Origin: Planctomycetota bacterium
GTDB taxonomy: Bacteria > Planctomycetota > Phycisphaerae > UBA1845 > UTPLA1
Assembly: GCA_016712275.1 (NCBI GenBank)
Contig: JADJRI010000013.1
Span: 62,001 to 126,000 of the forward strand
DNA: 64,000 bases
Direction of reading: 5' to 3'
Of this stretch, positions 39,639 to 50,473 are shown piece by piece. The notes below the pieces were generated by a model, which saw only the letters and a program-made list of their open reading frames with translations, was not told the origin of the DNA and ran no database searches. The translations under genes and the position numbers were made by a program. The number at the start of each line of letters is the position of its first letter. Positions within the stretch are counted from its first letter, which is position 1.

Positions 39639-39741
39639 ATTTGGGCTCCGATCGATCTCGATGGTGAGAACACACAGTTTCAAGAGTTGCTTTCTAATCC
39701 GGTCGCAATCAAATACCGGTTGTCGATTACCAAAATGTTGA

Positions 39742-42700
39742 TCAATTACTCAATATTGCCTGCACCATGAGCGAGACGTCCAGGCCGTTTGCAATCCCGT
39801 CGCCAGACAGATCGCTTCGCAACACATGGTCGGGGTCGGTGTTATTTCCAATTAACACGCCTGTGAAAAGGACTTGATCGGTCGAATCGACGTCGCCGTC
39901 ACCGTCGATGTCGCCTGGAATGGCTGCGGGCGGCCAATCGCCGGGCAGAATCGAAAAGACTCGGTGAGTGCCGTCAGATGAGACCTGGAACCGCGTGTCC
40001 CTGGCGATCACGCGCACGCGGACATCGGCGATGCCAGTGCTCGCGGGAAGCTTCCAATCGAATTCGCGAGCGGTGCCGGGGAGTTCCGATGCGAAGAGGT
40101 GCCAGCTCTCACCCGCGTCGTAACTTGCTTGCAAGTCGAACGAACGCAACCCTTGGTCGTCGCTTGCGGTCCAGCGGATCGGCACACTTGTGCCGCCGGA
40201 GTAGCTCGATCCGGCCATCGGCGAAGTCACCGAGACCAGCGGCGGTTCATCCCCAAAGCCAACCTGCGGGCGAATCGAGAAATACGGGCTGTAGTGCGGC
40301 TCGCCGAACCAAATAACTGCGTAACGTGCCAGGTCGGTGCTAACGGCAGGCATTACGTTGAATGTCGCTTCGAGTCCTAGTGTTCCGCGCGGCTGCACAT
40401 CATCGAGCATATCATCGATGTGCAGCTCAACCGCATCCGCCGTCACACCAAGCGATGTCTCGACGTCAAAGTTCTCGCCGACGCGGTAGCCGCCGGAGAG
40501 ATCGGTCAGGAATTCTACGTTCAACGCTTGATCCTCGCCGATCTCCATGACAAAATCGTCGAAGCCCTCCTGTCCGACGTCGTCAACTGTAACGATTCGA
40601 TAGACCTGCCGGGCCGGCCCGTCGGGGGTAAGAGTCAATTCAACGCTGCGCGCAGTTGTTGGGATATTGGGAATCACGGTCACCGGAACGCCAAAGCCGT
40701 ACGTGGGCACATGTTCAAGTCGCTGTGAGACAATGGCACCGTCGTCACGGGCGTCCCCATGCAGGATGATCTTGGTGCCGAGGCGAAGTCGGCGGCTGCG
40801 CGCTATTTGCTTGACGAAGACCACGGGTGGGTGGTCGTCGAAGTTCACGGGTGCGGTAAGGCAAGGCAATACATCCACGCCCTCAGTCGCACTTTGGCCG
40901 GTTCCGCCCGGATTGGTCGGCGAGACCGGGCCCACAGACGAACCCCACCACGCGTTTTGCATCCATGATTGATTTGCGAACGGGAAATCCACTGCGGCAC
41001 CGACACCATTGCCTTCGAATGCGCTTACTGTTCGAAGCGCCCGTGCTCATAAAAGACACCCTCTGCACCCGCCCCTTGTCCGCCTCCCCAGATTGCATGG
41101 ATGCCAATGGCATTGTTCGAAAAACGAGATTTGCTGATATTCGCGCCGCAATAGTCTCCGCTACGCACGCCCTCGATGTTGTTGGTGAACGCACAGTCAT
41201 GAACCGTGAACTTGGTGTCGACTCCGCCCACACCAAATTCTCCGCCATCAAAGATTGCATTGCGGATGATCAGCGGCGGGTTGTTGGACGTTTGAAAGGT
41301 AATCCATCGCTCTCCTGGCACCGCCTGAAGGAATTGCACAGGTGCCTCGGGAGTTCCACGAACCTCCGCCCTCGCGGGGCCTAACGATGAAACATAGGTT
41401 CCCGGGTCCATTTCGACGATCGTGCCCGGCATGTAGTTGATGCGGCCGTCAAACTGCTGCCCCATCGTGATGCCCGCCCATTGTCGGTACGGCACGCTCA
41501 TCGGCGGCAGGTGCAGAGGCCCCACGATCTCACCATTGGCGGATCCTGTAAAAAAGATGCGGTTGTATTCATTTCCGATCGCTGGTACCACGCTGTCGGG
41601 GGTCAGTCCGCCACCCCGTAATGAGATTGGAGCGAAGTTGTTGGTAAACACGTTGTTCGGGCCAAGATGGGCGTCGTAGCCGTCCAATTCGAATGGCGCC
41701 ACCACGTTCGAATTTCGGAAGTTGTTGCCGTCGATCGCCACCGTCTGGGCAATGGGAAATCTGACGACATGCAGCCGGCTGTTGTCGAAGTCGCAGCCGC
41801 TGACAGTGATCAGGGAGTCATTGATCTCTGCGATGGCATTGTGAAAATTGCAGTTCTCGAGGACCAGCGTGGCCTGGTGGGCGCTGACGCCGGGGGTCTG
41901 CCATTGCGAATCAGTGTCGCTGAACCAGTCAATGGGTGTCGCACGTGAAAAAGTGCGGTCGCGGACAGTCAGCAGTGCACTCTGCCCGGCGCCGATCGAA
42001 ACATCAGAATCGACGTGCACCGCGTACACCGTGCCCGAATTGCCGACCGTCTCAAGCAGGTTGGAACCAACACCCACCCCTGGCACACGAGTCGTATTGA
42101 TACCGCGTCGCAATAGCACAGGAGCTGTGGCCGTGCCCTCGAGTCGGAGCGCACCGCCGGCTACATGAATTTCTGGACCGCCAAAAGTCGGCGTGTTGAA
42201 GTCGAAGAAGACCTGTACGCCCGCGTCAATAATCAACGTGCCCCCGGCCGGCACCACCTGCTGGCTAATAAGGTGAATGGGGCTCAACGCAGTTGTCCAG
42301 TGAATCGTCTCGCCCGGCTGCGGCAACGGCGGCGTCGCGCTGTCGTTGCTAATTGTCAATGAATCGATAAGCAAGTTAACCGAAGTACCGGAAAAGCTGA
42401 ATGCGAGGTTGCCGACCCACCGAATTGCAATCCGCCCGTTGCCAGGGATGTTCGCCTGCAATTCCTCCCATTGGTTGAGCGAGCCGTTGGAGTTTTCGTC
42501 GAGAAGTTGGGTGAAGTCGCCCAAGCTTGCGGTGGTCGCGCCGGTGGAAGTTCCGCCGGTCGGCGAGTATCGCACTTGTACGGAGCCGGCAATTGGAAAT
42601 GTTGATGTAGAGTTTCCGCGAACCCAGGCGGAAAAGGCCTGTCCCGCAGACTGACCGGCGACCGGCGGCAGTATGATCCACTCAACGAAGTTTCCTTCCG

Positions 42701-42988
42701 CGAACGGCGGCACGCCGTCGAGACCGGCCAGGAATCCGGTTCCTTCCCACGCCCCCGGCTGTCCCGCGTGCCATGGACCCTGCCGCCAGGAATCGTGATA
42801 CACGCCCGGTTCCAAAATGCGCCTAAATTCCCAGGCGTTGGCCACGAGGCCAGCGGGGCCACCAGCGCCTTCGGTGCCGACAGCATCGAACCCCTCAAAG
42901 AACAATACCCCGCAAACGCGGGAGCCTGTAAACAGAGCAGTCCGAGGGCTACCAAACTCATTCGAAAACAATGTGTAATATTCTTCAT
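39742..42988 (-). CDS. Secreted right-handed beta-helix protein with dockerin tail, frameshifted
   Basis: From the ATG at 42988 a signal peptide ('MSLVALGLLCLQAPAFAG') is followed, after one missing G in a G-run, by a choice-of-anchor/jelly-roll domain ('VLFFEGFDAVGTEG' onward). A parallel beta-helix comes next ('LVLENCNFHNAIAEINDSLI', 'FTVHDCAFTNNIEGVRSGDY'). A second frame change near 41030 leads to 'FPFANQSWMQNAWWGS', Ig-like segments and the dockerin-like end 'GDIDGDGDVDSTDQVLF' / 'SDLSGDGIANGLDVSLM'. Total length is about 1080 residues. Beta-helices often bind or cut polysaccharides, but no catalytic site is evident. Confidence 0.7.
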
Positions 42989-43043
42989 GTTCGATCTCCA
43001 CTGCAGCCCGAATTCGGACCAGCCATGACAATTTCTATAAGTG

Positions 43044-43101
43044 ATTGCAAGAAATCACACGGAATCCCGCTTGAAATCCTACATTTTTCTGGAGGAATTC
43101 G
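43044..43101 (+). promoter_or_regulatory. Orphan copy of the ECF sigma gene leader
   Basis: These bases align with 45661-45717, the leader of the first ECF sigma gene, at roughly 80% identity. They include the exact block tcccgcttgaaatc and the gaggaattcg ribosome-binding site. No start codon or sigma gene follows. The copy sits about 55 bp upstream of the beta-helix gene in the same layout as at 45.6 kb. Confidence 0.65.
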
Positions 43102-43462
43102 AATCACGGCCAACACGGTGCGAACAACCGATTGCCGCTTATTGGCCCCCAAGCAATCGCATGTGTCTTAAATTTCGCGAAGGGACTTACAGCAATCACC
43201 GTGCCACCACGCCATGCATTTGTTTGCTTCATGCAGGCCAGCGGCAGTCTACGCCTTGATCATGATTGCAGGCCTGTTGGAGTCATCTGCGCTCGACTTT
43301 GTTGCGAGATGAACTTCTTGATGAACCTCTTATATGCCCGCATCACTGTGTCATCACACACACTCCGATGGGTTGTTAATGCATGTCATTCACTAATCAG
43401 AGCGGAGACAAATGACCGTACGTCAGCCCAAATGCATTGGGAGAGCAACTCGGCAACGCGTC
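43102..43462. other. Intergenic stretch, nothing recognised
   Basis: About 360 bases between the orphan leader copy and the BNR-dockerin gene. No translation resembles a sigma factor or kinase, so if such genes once stood here nothing readable remains. Confidence 0.35.
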
Positions 43463-45594
43463 CTACAGGCCTAGGAACACGCTGACAAATGGCTTGATGT
43501 CCCGGCCGTCTGTTGCGCCATCGGCATTTAAGTCCGAACGCGACCGATGTGACGGGTCTGTGTCATTGCCGAGCAAGACAGACACGAATATCTGCTGGTC
43601 GAACAGATCAATGATTCCATCACCGTTGATGTCACCCGGAAGACCAAAGACCGGCAGGCCATCTACTCGCCAGATTTCGCCGCGTTCTCCAGATGTGTAC
43701 AGCTTGGTCGCGGTGCGCACCATTCGGAGAGGCGCGGAAAACTGCCCGCCGATGTTCCATATCTGCCAGGTCTGCCCCTCGTCCAACGAAAGCTTGATGA
43801 AAGCATTGGCGCCGCCGTACGGTGAACCGCAGAGCCAAAGCTCATTACCGTGCGCGAGCACGCCGAGGTTGTGCCGGTTGACGATCATGCTGCCGACTTG
43901 CGTCCACGTCGCGCCGCCGTTGAGCGTCTTCGCCAGATAGCCGTCGTAGCCGCACACATAACCCAGTGATTCGTTGACGAACGACATGTCGGCAACCGAA
44001 GGAGTCGATCCCGAGTTGAACGGCACCTGGCCTGCGACAAAGGTGTTGCCGCCGTCGGTCGATCTCCAATGCGTTCTACCGCCGCCCTGGATCCAGACAT
44101 GTGAGCCGATCACGTCAATGGCCACGCCGGGGAAGTTGCCGTTTGTAACGACCTGCCAACTGAGTCCGCCGTCTTGTGTGCGCCAGGTTTCCTTGAAGGG
44201 TGACCCGTAGTCAAATCCGGTCATCCAACCGTTTTGAGCGTCCGTGAATTTGACATCATTTGCGTAAAAGTCGAGACCGACGGCACCAACGAGACTCTGC
44301 CAGTTGTAGCCCCCATCGACAGAACGGGCCAGCGCGCCCCAGTGTCCCGCGGCATAAATGAAGTCCGAGCCGACGGCGCTGAGGGCCGAGTAGTTCGTGT
44401 CGCGCCCGAATGTCGGCGGGTCGAGCAGGAAGAGATCCCAGGGTCCGTCGAAAGGCATCGTCTGCACATACGAGTGATACCCTGCAGTGACGACCGTCTC
44501 GTCGTTCATGACCGCGAGCGCGTAGGCGTTGAAGTTTGCGCCCAAGGTGGCACGGGTCCACGTCTGGCCGCCGTCGTGGGTGACGAGCGCCGACGAGGGG
44601 CCGCCGACCACGGTTCCCAAGAGCGGCGTGGTGAACTTGACGGCCCAATCGCTGGGCAGGTCGCCTTCGCCGATCCACACCTGATTCCAATTGTATCCGC
44701 CATCGTCAGTGCGCCAGATGTCGCCCTTGCCCGACACGCCGACTGCCGAGTTCGCGTCCACCTTTTCGAAGTCGACCATTCCGGTAGGAACCACGGCACC
44801 GGTCGCATACCAGTTGTCGCCGCCATCGTCGGATCGCGAAATGCCATCGAGAGTGGCCGCGAGCAGAACGCTTGGCGAGAGGTAGATAACGTCGTCTGAG
44901 GCGACGGGCAGGCTGAGGTCCAGCTCAAGCCGCCATTTGTCGTCTTGAACACTCCAACTTGAAAACTCGGAAGCCCACCCGAGGCGAAGCCGACGTTGGC
45001 GTCCAGGAAGTCCATTCCCGTCATGACCGGGCAGTCAGGCTGGCCGGAGCGCAGTTCCCACGTCGCGCCTGCGTTGGTCGTTCGCACGATCGCGCCATTG
45101 CAGCCCGCGAATCCCGTGCTCGCGCTAACATACTTCTGAAAGTACCAAGAACCGCCGAGGGGGAACGCGGTCACCCGCGTCCAAGTGGTTCCGCCGTTTG
45201 TGGTGCGATACACGTCGGGGCCTGATCCCGACGAATCCCCGCACACAATGCCAACATTGGCGTCGAGAAAAGTGACGTTGTAGAGCGGATCGCCTTGGAA
45301 GCCGGGCAGAGGAATCGTCGTCCAATGTTGCCCGCCGTCCAGTGTTCGGTAAAGACCCTTCATGCCGCCGCAGAGAAATCCCTTCTGAGAATCCAGAAAA
45401 TGCGCGCCGAGAACCCCCATCGGGTAGGGACCGGAGCGATCTGGGTGAGCCTCGGTCTGCCGGGGATTGAACCGAAGTCGATAACCTAATTCGTCGATCC
45501 GTGGTGCAACTACCGTGCCAGACCACGGATCGCGAGGAAGGCTGGAACAAATCGAATCCGAGATTGCAAGACAAACTCCATGTGTTCGGGTCAT
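43463..45594 (-). CDS. Secreted BNR/Ycf48-like propeller with dockerin tail, frameshifted
   Basis: The start at 45594 gives 'MTRTHGVCLAISDSICSS', a weak signal. Ycf48-type repeats follow ('DSQKGFLCGGMKGLYRTLDG', 'DANVGIVCGDSS', 'YRTTNGGTTWTRV'). The frame changes near 44900 and continues 'WRTDDGGYNWNQVWIGEGD', 'SFVNESLGYVCGYDGYLAKT' and more repeats. The C-terminus is a full dockerin-like pair, 'GDINGDGIIDLFDQQIF' and 'SDLNADGATDGRDIKPF'. The protein would be about 710 residues. It is divergent from the first ECF sigma gene, with 124 bp between starts, suggesting shared control. Confidence 0.72.
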
Positions 45595-45660
45595 CGGATT
45601 CGTTAGAATGGCGGGTTCATGTGCTGGAATGGGCGACGTTACGACCGCCTTCACTATGGA

Positions 45661-45717
45661 ATTGCAAGAATTCTTGCGGGGTCCCGCTTGAAATCTTGCA
45701 GATTTCTGAGGAATTCG
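45661..45717 (+). promoter_or_regulatory. ECF sigma gene leader with palindromes
   Basis: It contains a perfect 14-bp palindrome gcaagaattcttgc (45664-45677), a 6-bp inverted repeat gaaatc-ttgca-gatttc (45690-45706) and the ribosome-binding site gagga, 7 nt before the sigma ATG. It lies between the divergent BNR-dockerin and sigma genes. It is a likely operator/promoter region for one or both. Confidence 0.6.
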
Positions 45718-45718
45718 C

Positions 45719-46294
45719 ATGCCGTCTTCCGAAGTAACGCGCCTCCTGACCGAGATTCGCCAGGGCGATGCCAACGCCGCCGAACGGCTGCTGCCGTTGG
45801 TCTACGAAGAGCTGCGGACGCTGGCCGGTCGGCTGATGCGGTCTGAACGGACCGGTCACACGCTCCAACCCACGGCTTTGGTGCACGAGGCCTATTTGCG
45901 GTTGGTTGGCGCGGATGTCGGTTGGCAGGGTCGTTCACACTTCGTCGGTGTGGCGGCGCGGGCCATGCGGCAAATTCTGGTGAATCACGCTCTGGCCCGG
46001 CGGGCGGAAAAACGCGGCGGCGGGCGTACGCCCGTATCACTCGAACTCGATGACGCAGTCGTGGCATTTGAATCGCGTTCGATCGACCTGATTGCCCTGG
46101 ACGAAGCGCTCAAGAAACTGGGTGAAGTGGATCCGGATCAGTGTCGAATCGTCGAGTGCCGCTTTTTTGTCGGCATGACGATGATCGAGATCGCAGAGCT
46201 TACCGAACGTCCGCTTCGATCGGTCGAACAGGACTGGAGCATGGCACGCGCTTGGCTTCGTCGCCAACTGGATGATAGCTTTGCAAGTGAATGA
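45719..46294 (+). CDS. ECF-type RNA polymerase sigma factor (module 1)
   Basis: The 191-residue protein fits the Sigma70_ECF family typical of planctomycetes. Region 2 spans 'LLPLVYEELRTLAGRLMRSE' and 'HTLQPTALVHEAYLRLVGAD', with 'FVGVAARAMRQILVNHALAR' and 'AEKRGGG'. Region 4 spans 'ECRFFVGMTMIEIAELTERP' and 'LRSVEQDWSMARAWLRRQL', the -35-binding HTH. No anti-sigma gene is adjacent. Instead a Ser/Thr kinase gene starts 12 nt downstream, and that kinase may act as the controller. It has a good ribosome-binding site and an intact frame. Confidence 0.92.
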   Translation: MPSSEVTRLLTEIRQGDANAAERLLPLVYEELRTLAGRLMRSERTGHTLQPTALVHEAYLRLVGADVGWQGRSHFVGVAARAMRQILVNHALARRAEKRGGGRTPVSLELDDAVVAFESRSIDLIALDEALKKLGEVDPDQCRIVECRFFVGMTMIEIAELTERPLRSVEQDWSMARAWLRRQLDDSFASE

Positions 46295-46306
46295 AGGGAC
46301 ACCGGG

Positions 46307-48961
46307 GTGACAACGCAACAGCACTGGAAGATCGTCAAGCGCCTTTTTGCTGAATCGCGCGAATTGGAACCGCTGCGCCGCGACGCATTTCTGAAGGAAG
46401 CGTGCATGGATGCTCCGGAATTGGCAGAGGAAGTCCGGATGTTACTGTCTGCTGATTGCGCTGACGATTTTCTTGAGCCGCCCGTTACACCAATCACGGG
46501 GCTATCGACAACGGATGACGCCAACGCCGTCCTGGGTCAGCGAATCGGCTCGCACCGACTCGAAAGCCTGCTGGGATCGGGAGGCATGGGAAATGTCTAT
46601 CTCGGCGTCCGCGTCGAGGGCGATTTCGAGCAGCAGGTTGCCGTCAAACTCCTGAAGCGAGGTCTCGACACGGACACCGTATTGCAGCAATTCCGGCGGG
46701 AACAGCAGACGCTGGCCATGCTCGCGCACCCGAGCATTGCCCAGCTCTATGACGGCGGCGCGACACCCAACGGACGGCCCTATTTCGTCATGGAGTATGT
46801 CGAGGGGATTCCGATCGATCGCTATTGCGACGAACAACGGCTGTCCACCACTCAACGCCTGAATCTGTTTCTGGCGGTCTGCAATGCGGTCGGCTATGCA
46901 CACCAACGACTGGTCGTTCACCGCGATTTGAAACCTGCCAACATTCTGGTCACCAAGAACGCCACGTTGAAATTGCTTGATTTTGGCATCGCCAAGGTGC
47001 TAAGCGATGCCGAACCCGTCCTGACGACGGCCCCGGTCGACCGGCGACTGACACCGGAATATGCAAGCCCTGAGCAGATCGCGGGCAACCGAATCACGAC
47101 ATCGTCCGACGTTTATTCGCTGGGCGTTGTGCTCTATGAACTCCTCACTGGTATTCGGCCTTATCGGTTTCGAACGCGCACACCGCAGGACATTGAAACG
47201 ACGATCTGTCGCGAGGAGCCTCCGGCTCCGAGTGTGGCCGTCGCCCGTCATCAGACGCGGTTCGTCGATGGGCCCGAATTGGAACTATTACGGTTGCAAC
47301 GCGCCAAATTCGAGACAAGAGAACGAACCACCGAACGACTGGTTCGTCGGTTGCGCGGCGATCTGGACACCATCATCCTCACAGCGCTTCGCAAGGAACC
47401 GGAGAGGCGCTATTCGTCAGTCGAGGCATTTGCTGCGGACATTCGGAACTTTCTCGGCGGATTGCCCGTCGCGGCGCGAAGAGACACCGTTGCTTATCGC
47501 TCCCGAAAATTCGTCGGAAGACATCGGTTCGGAACGACGGTCATGGTGTTGCTTGCGACTATTCTAACCTTCGGCGCCGCGGAAATTATTCGTTATGCCC
47601 GCATCGCAGAACGGGAGCGCGATCAGGCGGAAATAGAACGCAAGAAGGCCGAACAATTTGCGATCGTTGCGTCTCAAGATCGCGACGATGCGTACAAGGC
47701 GCGCGATCAAGCGGAAGCGATCACGTCGTTCCTGAATGACGCACTGTCGGCAGCGGCCCCCGAGAAGGGTGGCCCCGATCTTACGGTGCGGCAACTGCTC
47801 GATAGCGCATCCGCAAAGCTCGAGTCGGAGATGGCAAGCAGGCCCCTCGAACAGGCGGCCGTGCGCAGCACGATTGGGCGAACGTATGGCACCTTGGGGC
47901 TTTATGATGCAGCCGAAACACACCTATTGGCTGCTTACCAAAAGCGCCTCGCCCTCCTGGGTGACGATCACCACGACATTGCCGAAAGCAGAATGGACCT
48001 TGCATCGCTGCGGTACTCGCAGGGACGCATGGACGAGGCCGAGACGCTGCTCAGGCAATCTCTCGCAACTCACGAGCGATTGCGCGGTTCATCCAATTTG
48101 GACACGGCGCGCGTTTGCAACGACCTCGGTGCCGTACTACGAGCGGCCGGTAAACTTGACGAGGCAGCGCAGATGCATGGACGGGCTTTGCAGGCCTACG
48201 AAAAAGCCAACGGCCGAAATTGCGTGGAAGTGGCGATGAGCCTGAACAATCTCGCCGGCGTGTATCAATCGCGCGGCGACTTCGCGGCGGCCGAAGACGT
48301 GCTGGTCGAGGCACTAAAGATACGCCGCTCGTTGCTTACGCGTGGACATCCACTTGTATTGCAATCGTTGCAGAACCTGGCCGTCACCAAAGCAAGGCTA
48401 AACCAGCAGGACGCCGCCGAAGAGTTGCTGCGTGAAGCGGCTGACGCCGGTGAACTGACATGGGGACCCGACCATCCGGACTTGGCGATCATACTTAAAA
48501 ACCTGGCGGGAATACTGTTGGGCCGGGAGGATTATGTTGGCGCGGAATCCTTGCTTCGACGCGCGTCTCTGATTTTTGACGAGCGATATCCGTCGGATCA
48601 CCCGCGACGGATCGCAACGCGCACCACATGGGGACAGTGTCTTTTTCGGCTCAAAAAGGACTCGGAAGGAGAAAATGTGCTTCTCGAATTACTAAACAGT
48701 CGTCCAAAGGATGCTAAAATCGTGGTACCGTGGGCTGACGCCGTATCGACACTCATTGAATACTACGATGCCAACGGACAATCAGAAAAGGCGGACCAAT
48801 GGGCCCCTTTTCCAACAACAAACCTCCATCAAAAAAGGCTCTCAATGACTTTGGAAAAAATGGAGTTGCATTTGGCCAGTCCAAATGCAACTTCGACAAT
48901 CCTTGGACGCGCCCGACAGGCGACGCCATTGGCAACCCCTTTGTTTGGCACAATGGAATAG
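46307..48961 (+). CDS. Ser/Thr protein kinase with TPR tail (module 1)
   Basis: The 884-residue protein starts at a GTG. A cytoplasmic N-terminal segment typical of these kinases ('RDAFLKEACMDAPELAEEVR') precedes a complete Hanks-type kinase: glycine loop 'GSGGMGNVYLG' (about 90-100), Lys114 in 'VAVKLLKRG', 'HRDLKPANI' (about 205) and 'DFGIAK' (about 225). A transmembrane helix ('TVMVLLATILTFGAAEI') comes near residue 410, then a coiled segment and several TPR repeats ('AAEDVLVEALKIRRSLLTRG'). The kinase should be active. TPRs outside the membrane may sense protein partners. The last ~25 residues look atypical, perhaps from a late frame change. Confidence 0.92.
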   Translation: MTTQQHWKIVKRLFAESRELEPLRRDAFLKEACMDAPELAEEVRMLLSADCADDFLEPPVTPITGLSTTDDANAVLGQRIGSHRLESLLGSGGMGNVYLGVRVEGDFEQQVAVKLLKRGLDTDTVLQQFRREQQTLAMLAHPSIAQLYDGGATPNGRPYFVMEYVEGIPIDRYCDEQRLSTTQRLNLFLAVCNAVGYAHQRLVVHRDLKPANILVTKNATLKLLDFGIAKVLSDAEPVLTTAPVDRRLTPEYASPEQIAGNRITTSSDVYSLGVVLYELLTGIRPYRFRTRTPQDIETTICREEPPAPSVAVARHQTRFVDGPELELLRLQRAKFETRERTTERLVRRLRGDLDTIILTALRKEPERRYSSVEAFAADIRNFLGGLPVAARRDTVAYRSRKFVGRHRFGTTVMVLLATILTFGAAEIIRYARIAERERDQAEIERKKAEQFAIVASQDRDDAYKARDQAEAITSFLNDALSAAAPEKGGPDLTVRQLLDSASAKLESEMASRPLEQAAVRSTIGRTYGTLGLYDAAETHLLAAYQKRLALLGDDHHDIAESRMDLASLRYSQGRMDEAETLLRQSLATHERLRGSSNLDTARVCNDLGAVLRAAGKLDEAAQMHGRALQAYEKANGRNCVEVAMSLNNLAGVYQSRGDFAAAEDVLVEALKIRRSLLTRGHPLVLQSLQNLAVTKARLNQQDAAEELLREAADAGELTWGPDHPDLAIILKNLAGILLGREDYVGAESLLRRASLIFDERYPSDHPRRIATRTTWGQCLFRLKKDSEGENVLLELLNSRPKDAKIVVPWADAVSTLIEYYDANGQSEKADQWAPFPTTNLHQKRLSMTLEKMELHLASPNATSTILGRARQATPLATPLFGTME

Positions 48962-49007
48962 TCGATTCGTTTGATCGCCAAAATCGTCGCATTCGCGTTG
49001 AATTGCG

Positions 49008-50248
49008 TTAGGCACCCAGCAACGCGGCAACAAACAACTGGCAATCCATCCCGTCCATATGCCCGTCCTGAGTGAGGTCCGAGCGGGTTGCATGTGTTGG
49101 ATCCACATCGGCGCCGAGCAACACGGCCATGAACAGTTCGCGATCGGCGAAGTCCACGTCGCCGTCGCCGTCGATGTCGCCGGGCACGCTGCGCGGCTTG
49201 AGCACATACCCCGTGATCTTGCCCGCAGTGGTGTGGCCGTAGCCGACGATCCAGCCTTGATTGTTGATCTTTGTTGCGATGTAAAGCCTGTAGCCGCCCG
49301 GCATGCCGGCAATGAGCGAACCGTCATTGAGGTCGCGGAGGCCATCGGCGGCGGAATAAACAAAGACGTGCTGGGATGCGAGCACCGTGCTGATCACGCC
49401 CACGACCGTACCGGCGTTGTTGATGCTCGCCGGTGAAACGTACTGCTGGTACCCAGCGCCCGGAAAGGGCAGGATGTGCAGGCCTGTGGCGGGTGCGTAG
49501 ACAAAGCCGTACCGATAGATCGGGTACGTCCCGGGGCGCGAGCCGACGATCTCATCGTTGTCGTTGATGTCGTTGGCAGCGGGGTACCCGACGCCGAAAT
49601 CCGGCGGCAGCACGTCCATCAGTGGTGTGTACGCGCCGGTCTCGATGTCCACGAAGAATGGTCCTTGCGATATCAGGTCGTTCATCCAGCCGAGGCGACG
49701 CCCGCGTTGTTGATGCGGTACAGTCTCTTGGCATTGGGCACTGCGATGGTGCGGGCACCGTTGACGGCGTCCCAGATGTATGGAATTGTTAGAATCCCGC
49801 CCGAGTCCGAGCCGCTGGTAATCGAGATCGACCCGACCGCGACGCCTGCTTCGTTCACGTCGCCGAAGTGCGGGCTGAAGTACGTGCCCGGCAGGTTGGG
49901 CGGAGAGAACGACTGGTGGGTGGCGAGGTCGTAGACGTTCCCGATGCCGACGACGAGGCCGTTGTTGTTGACGCTCTCGGGGTTGGACACAGGGACGAGG
50001 GTCTTGCCGGTGGCTTCGTCCCAGACGATGCCGGGATACCCGATGACGTTGTCCATGGTGGTTACGCCGCAGGCCACGCCGTAATCGCTGATGCCCGACA
50101 ATCGCGTCTCACCCGCGAGTGGATTGGAGTTAAGCGAATCCACGAGCATGAAGTCGTACTCGGGTTGGGCGTGGGCAAGCCCGGCGAACAGGCCGATCGA
50201 AGCGGCGGCCGAAAACGTGTGAGCAAAGGCGGACCGTGTGAAACTCAT
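49008..50248 (-). CDS. Secreted HAF-repeat protein with dockerin tail, frameshifted
   Basis: The start at 50248 gives 'FTRSAFAHTFSAAASIGLFA' (signal). Repeats of the HAF type, 'DINDNDEIVGSRPG', 'SINNAGTVVGVISTV' and 'DVNEAGVAVGSIS', suggest a beta-propeller. The frame changes at 49682-49685, where 'NNAGVASAG' stops and 'MNDLISQGPFFVD' begins with a 4-bp overlap; one base would join them. The end carries 'GDIDGDGDVDFADRELF' and 'SDLTQDGHMDGMDCQLF', a dockerin-like pair. The gene is convergent with the kinase gene, with a 46-bp gap. About 410 residues in total. Confidence 0.72.
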
Positions 50249-50473
50249 GGACAAGCTCCTTCGAGCAAAACGCCGGCGAATAGCCGCTCCGGCTGGTTTT
50301 GAGACAAGTTGGAAAAACACATAGATGTCCTTATGAAACGTCCCAGCGTAAATTCCAGCCGTCAGGCAACTCAATGAACCGCTGTATGTCGAACGGATTC
50401 TACTTGTTAAATGGCATGGCCTCGATCGTTTAGATCGTCCAAGAAACGTGCCATTGCATATGATCGCATATCA

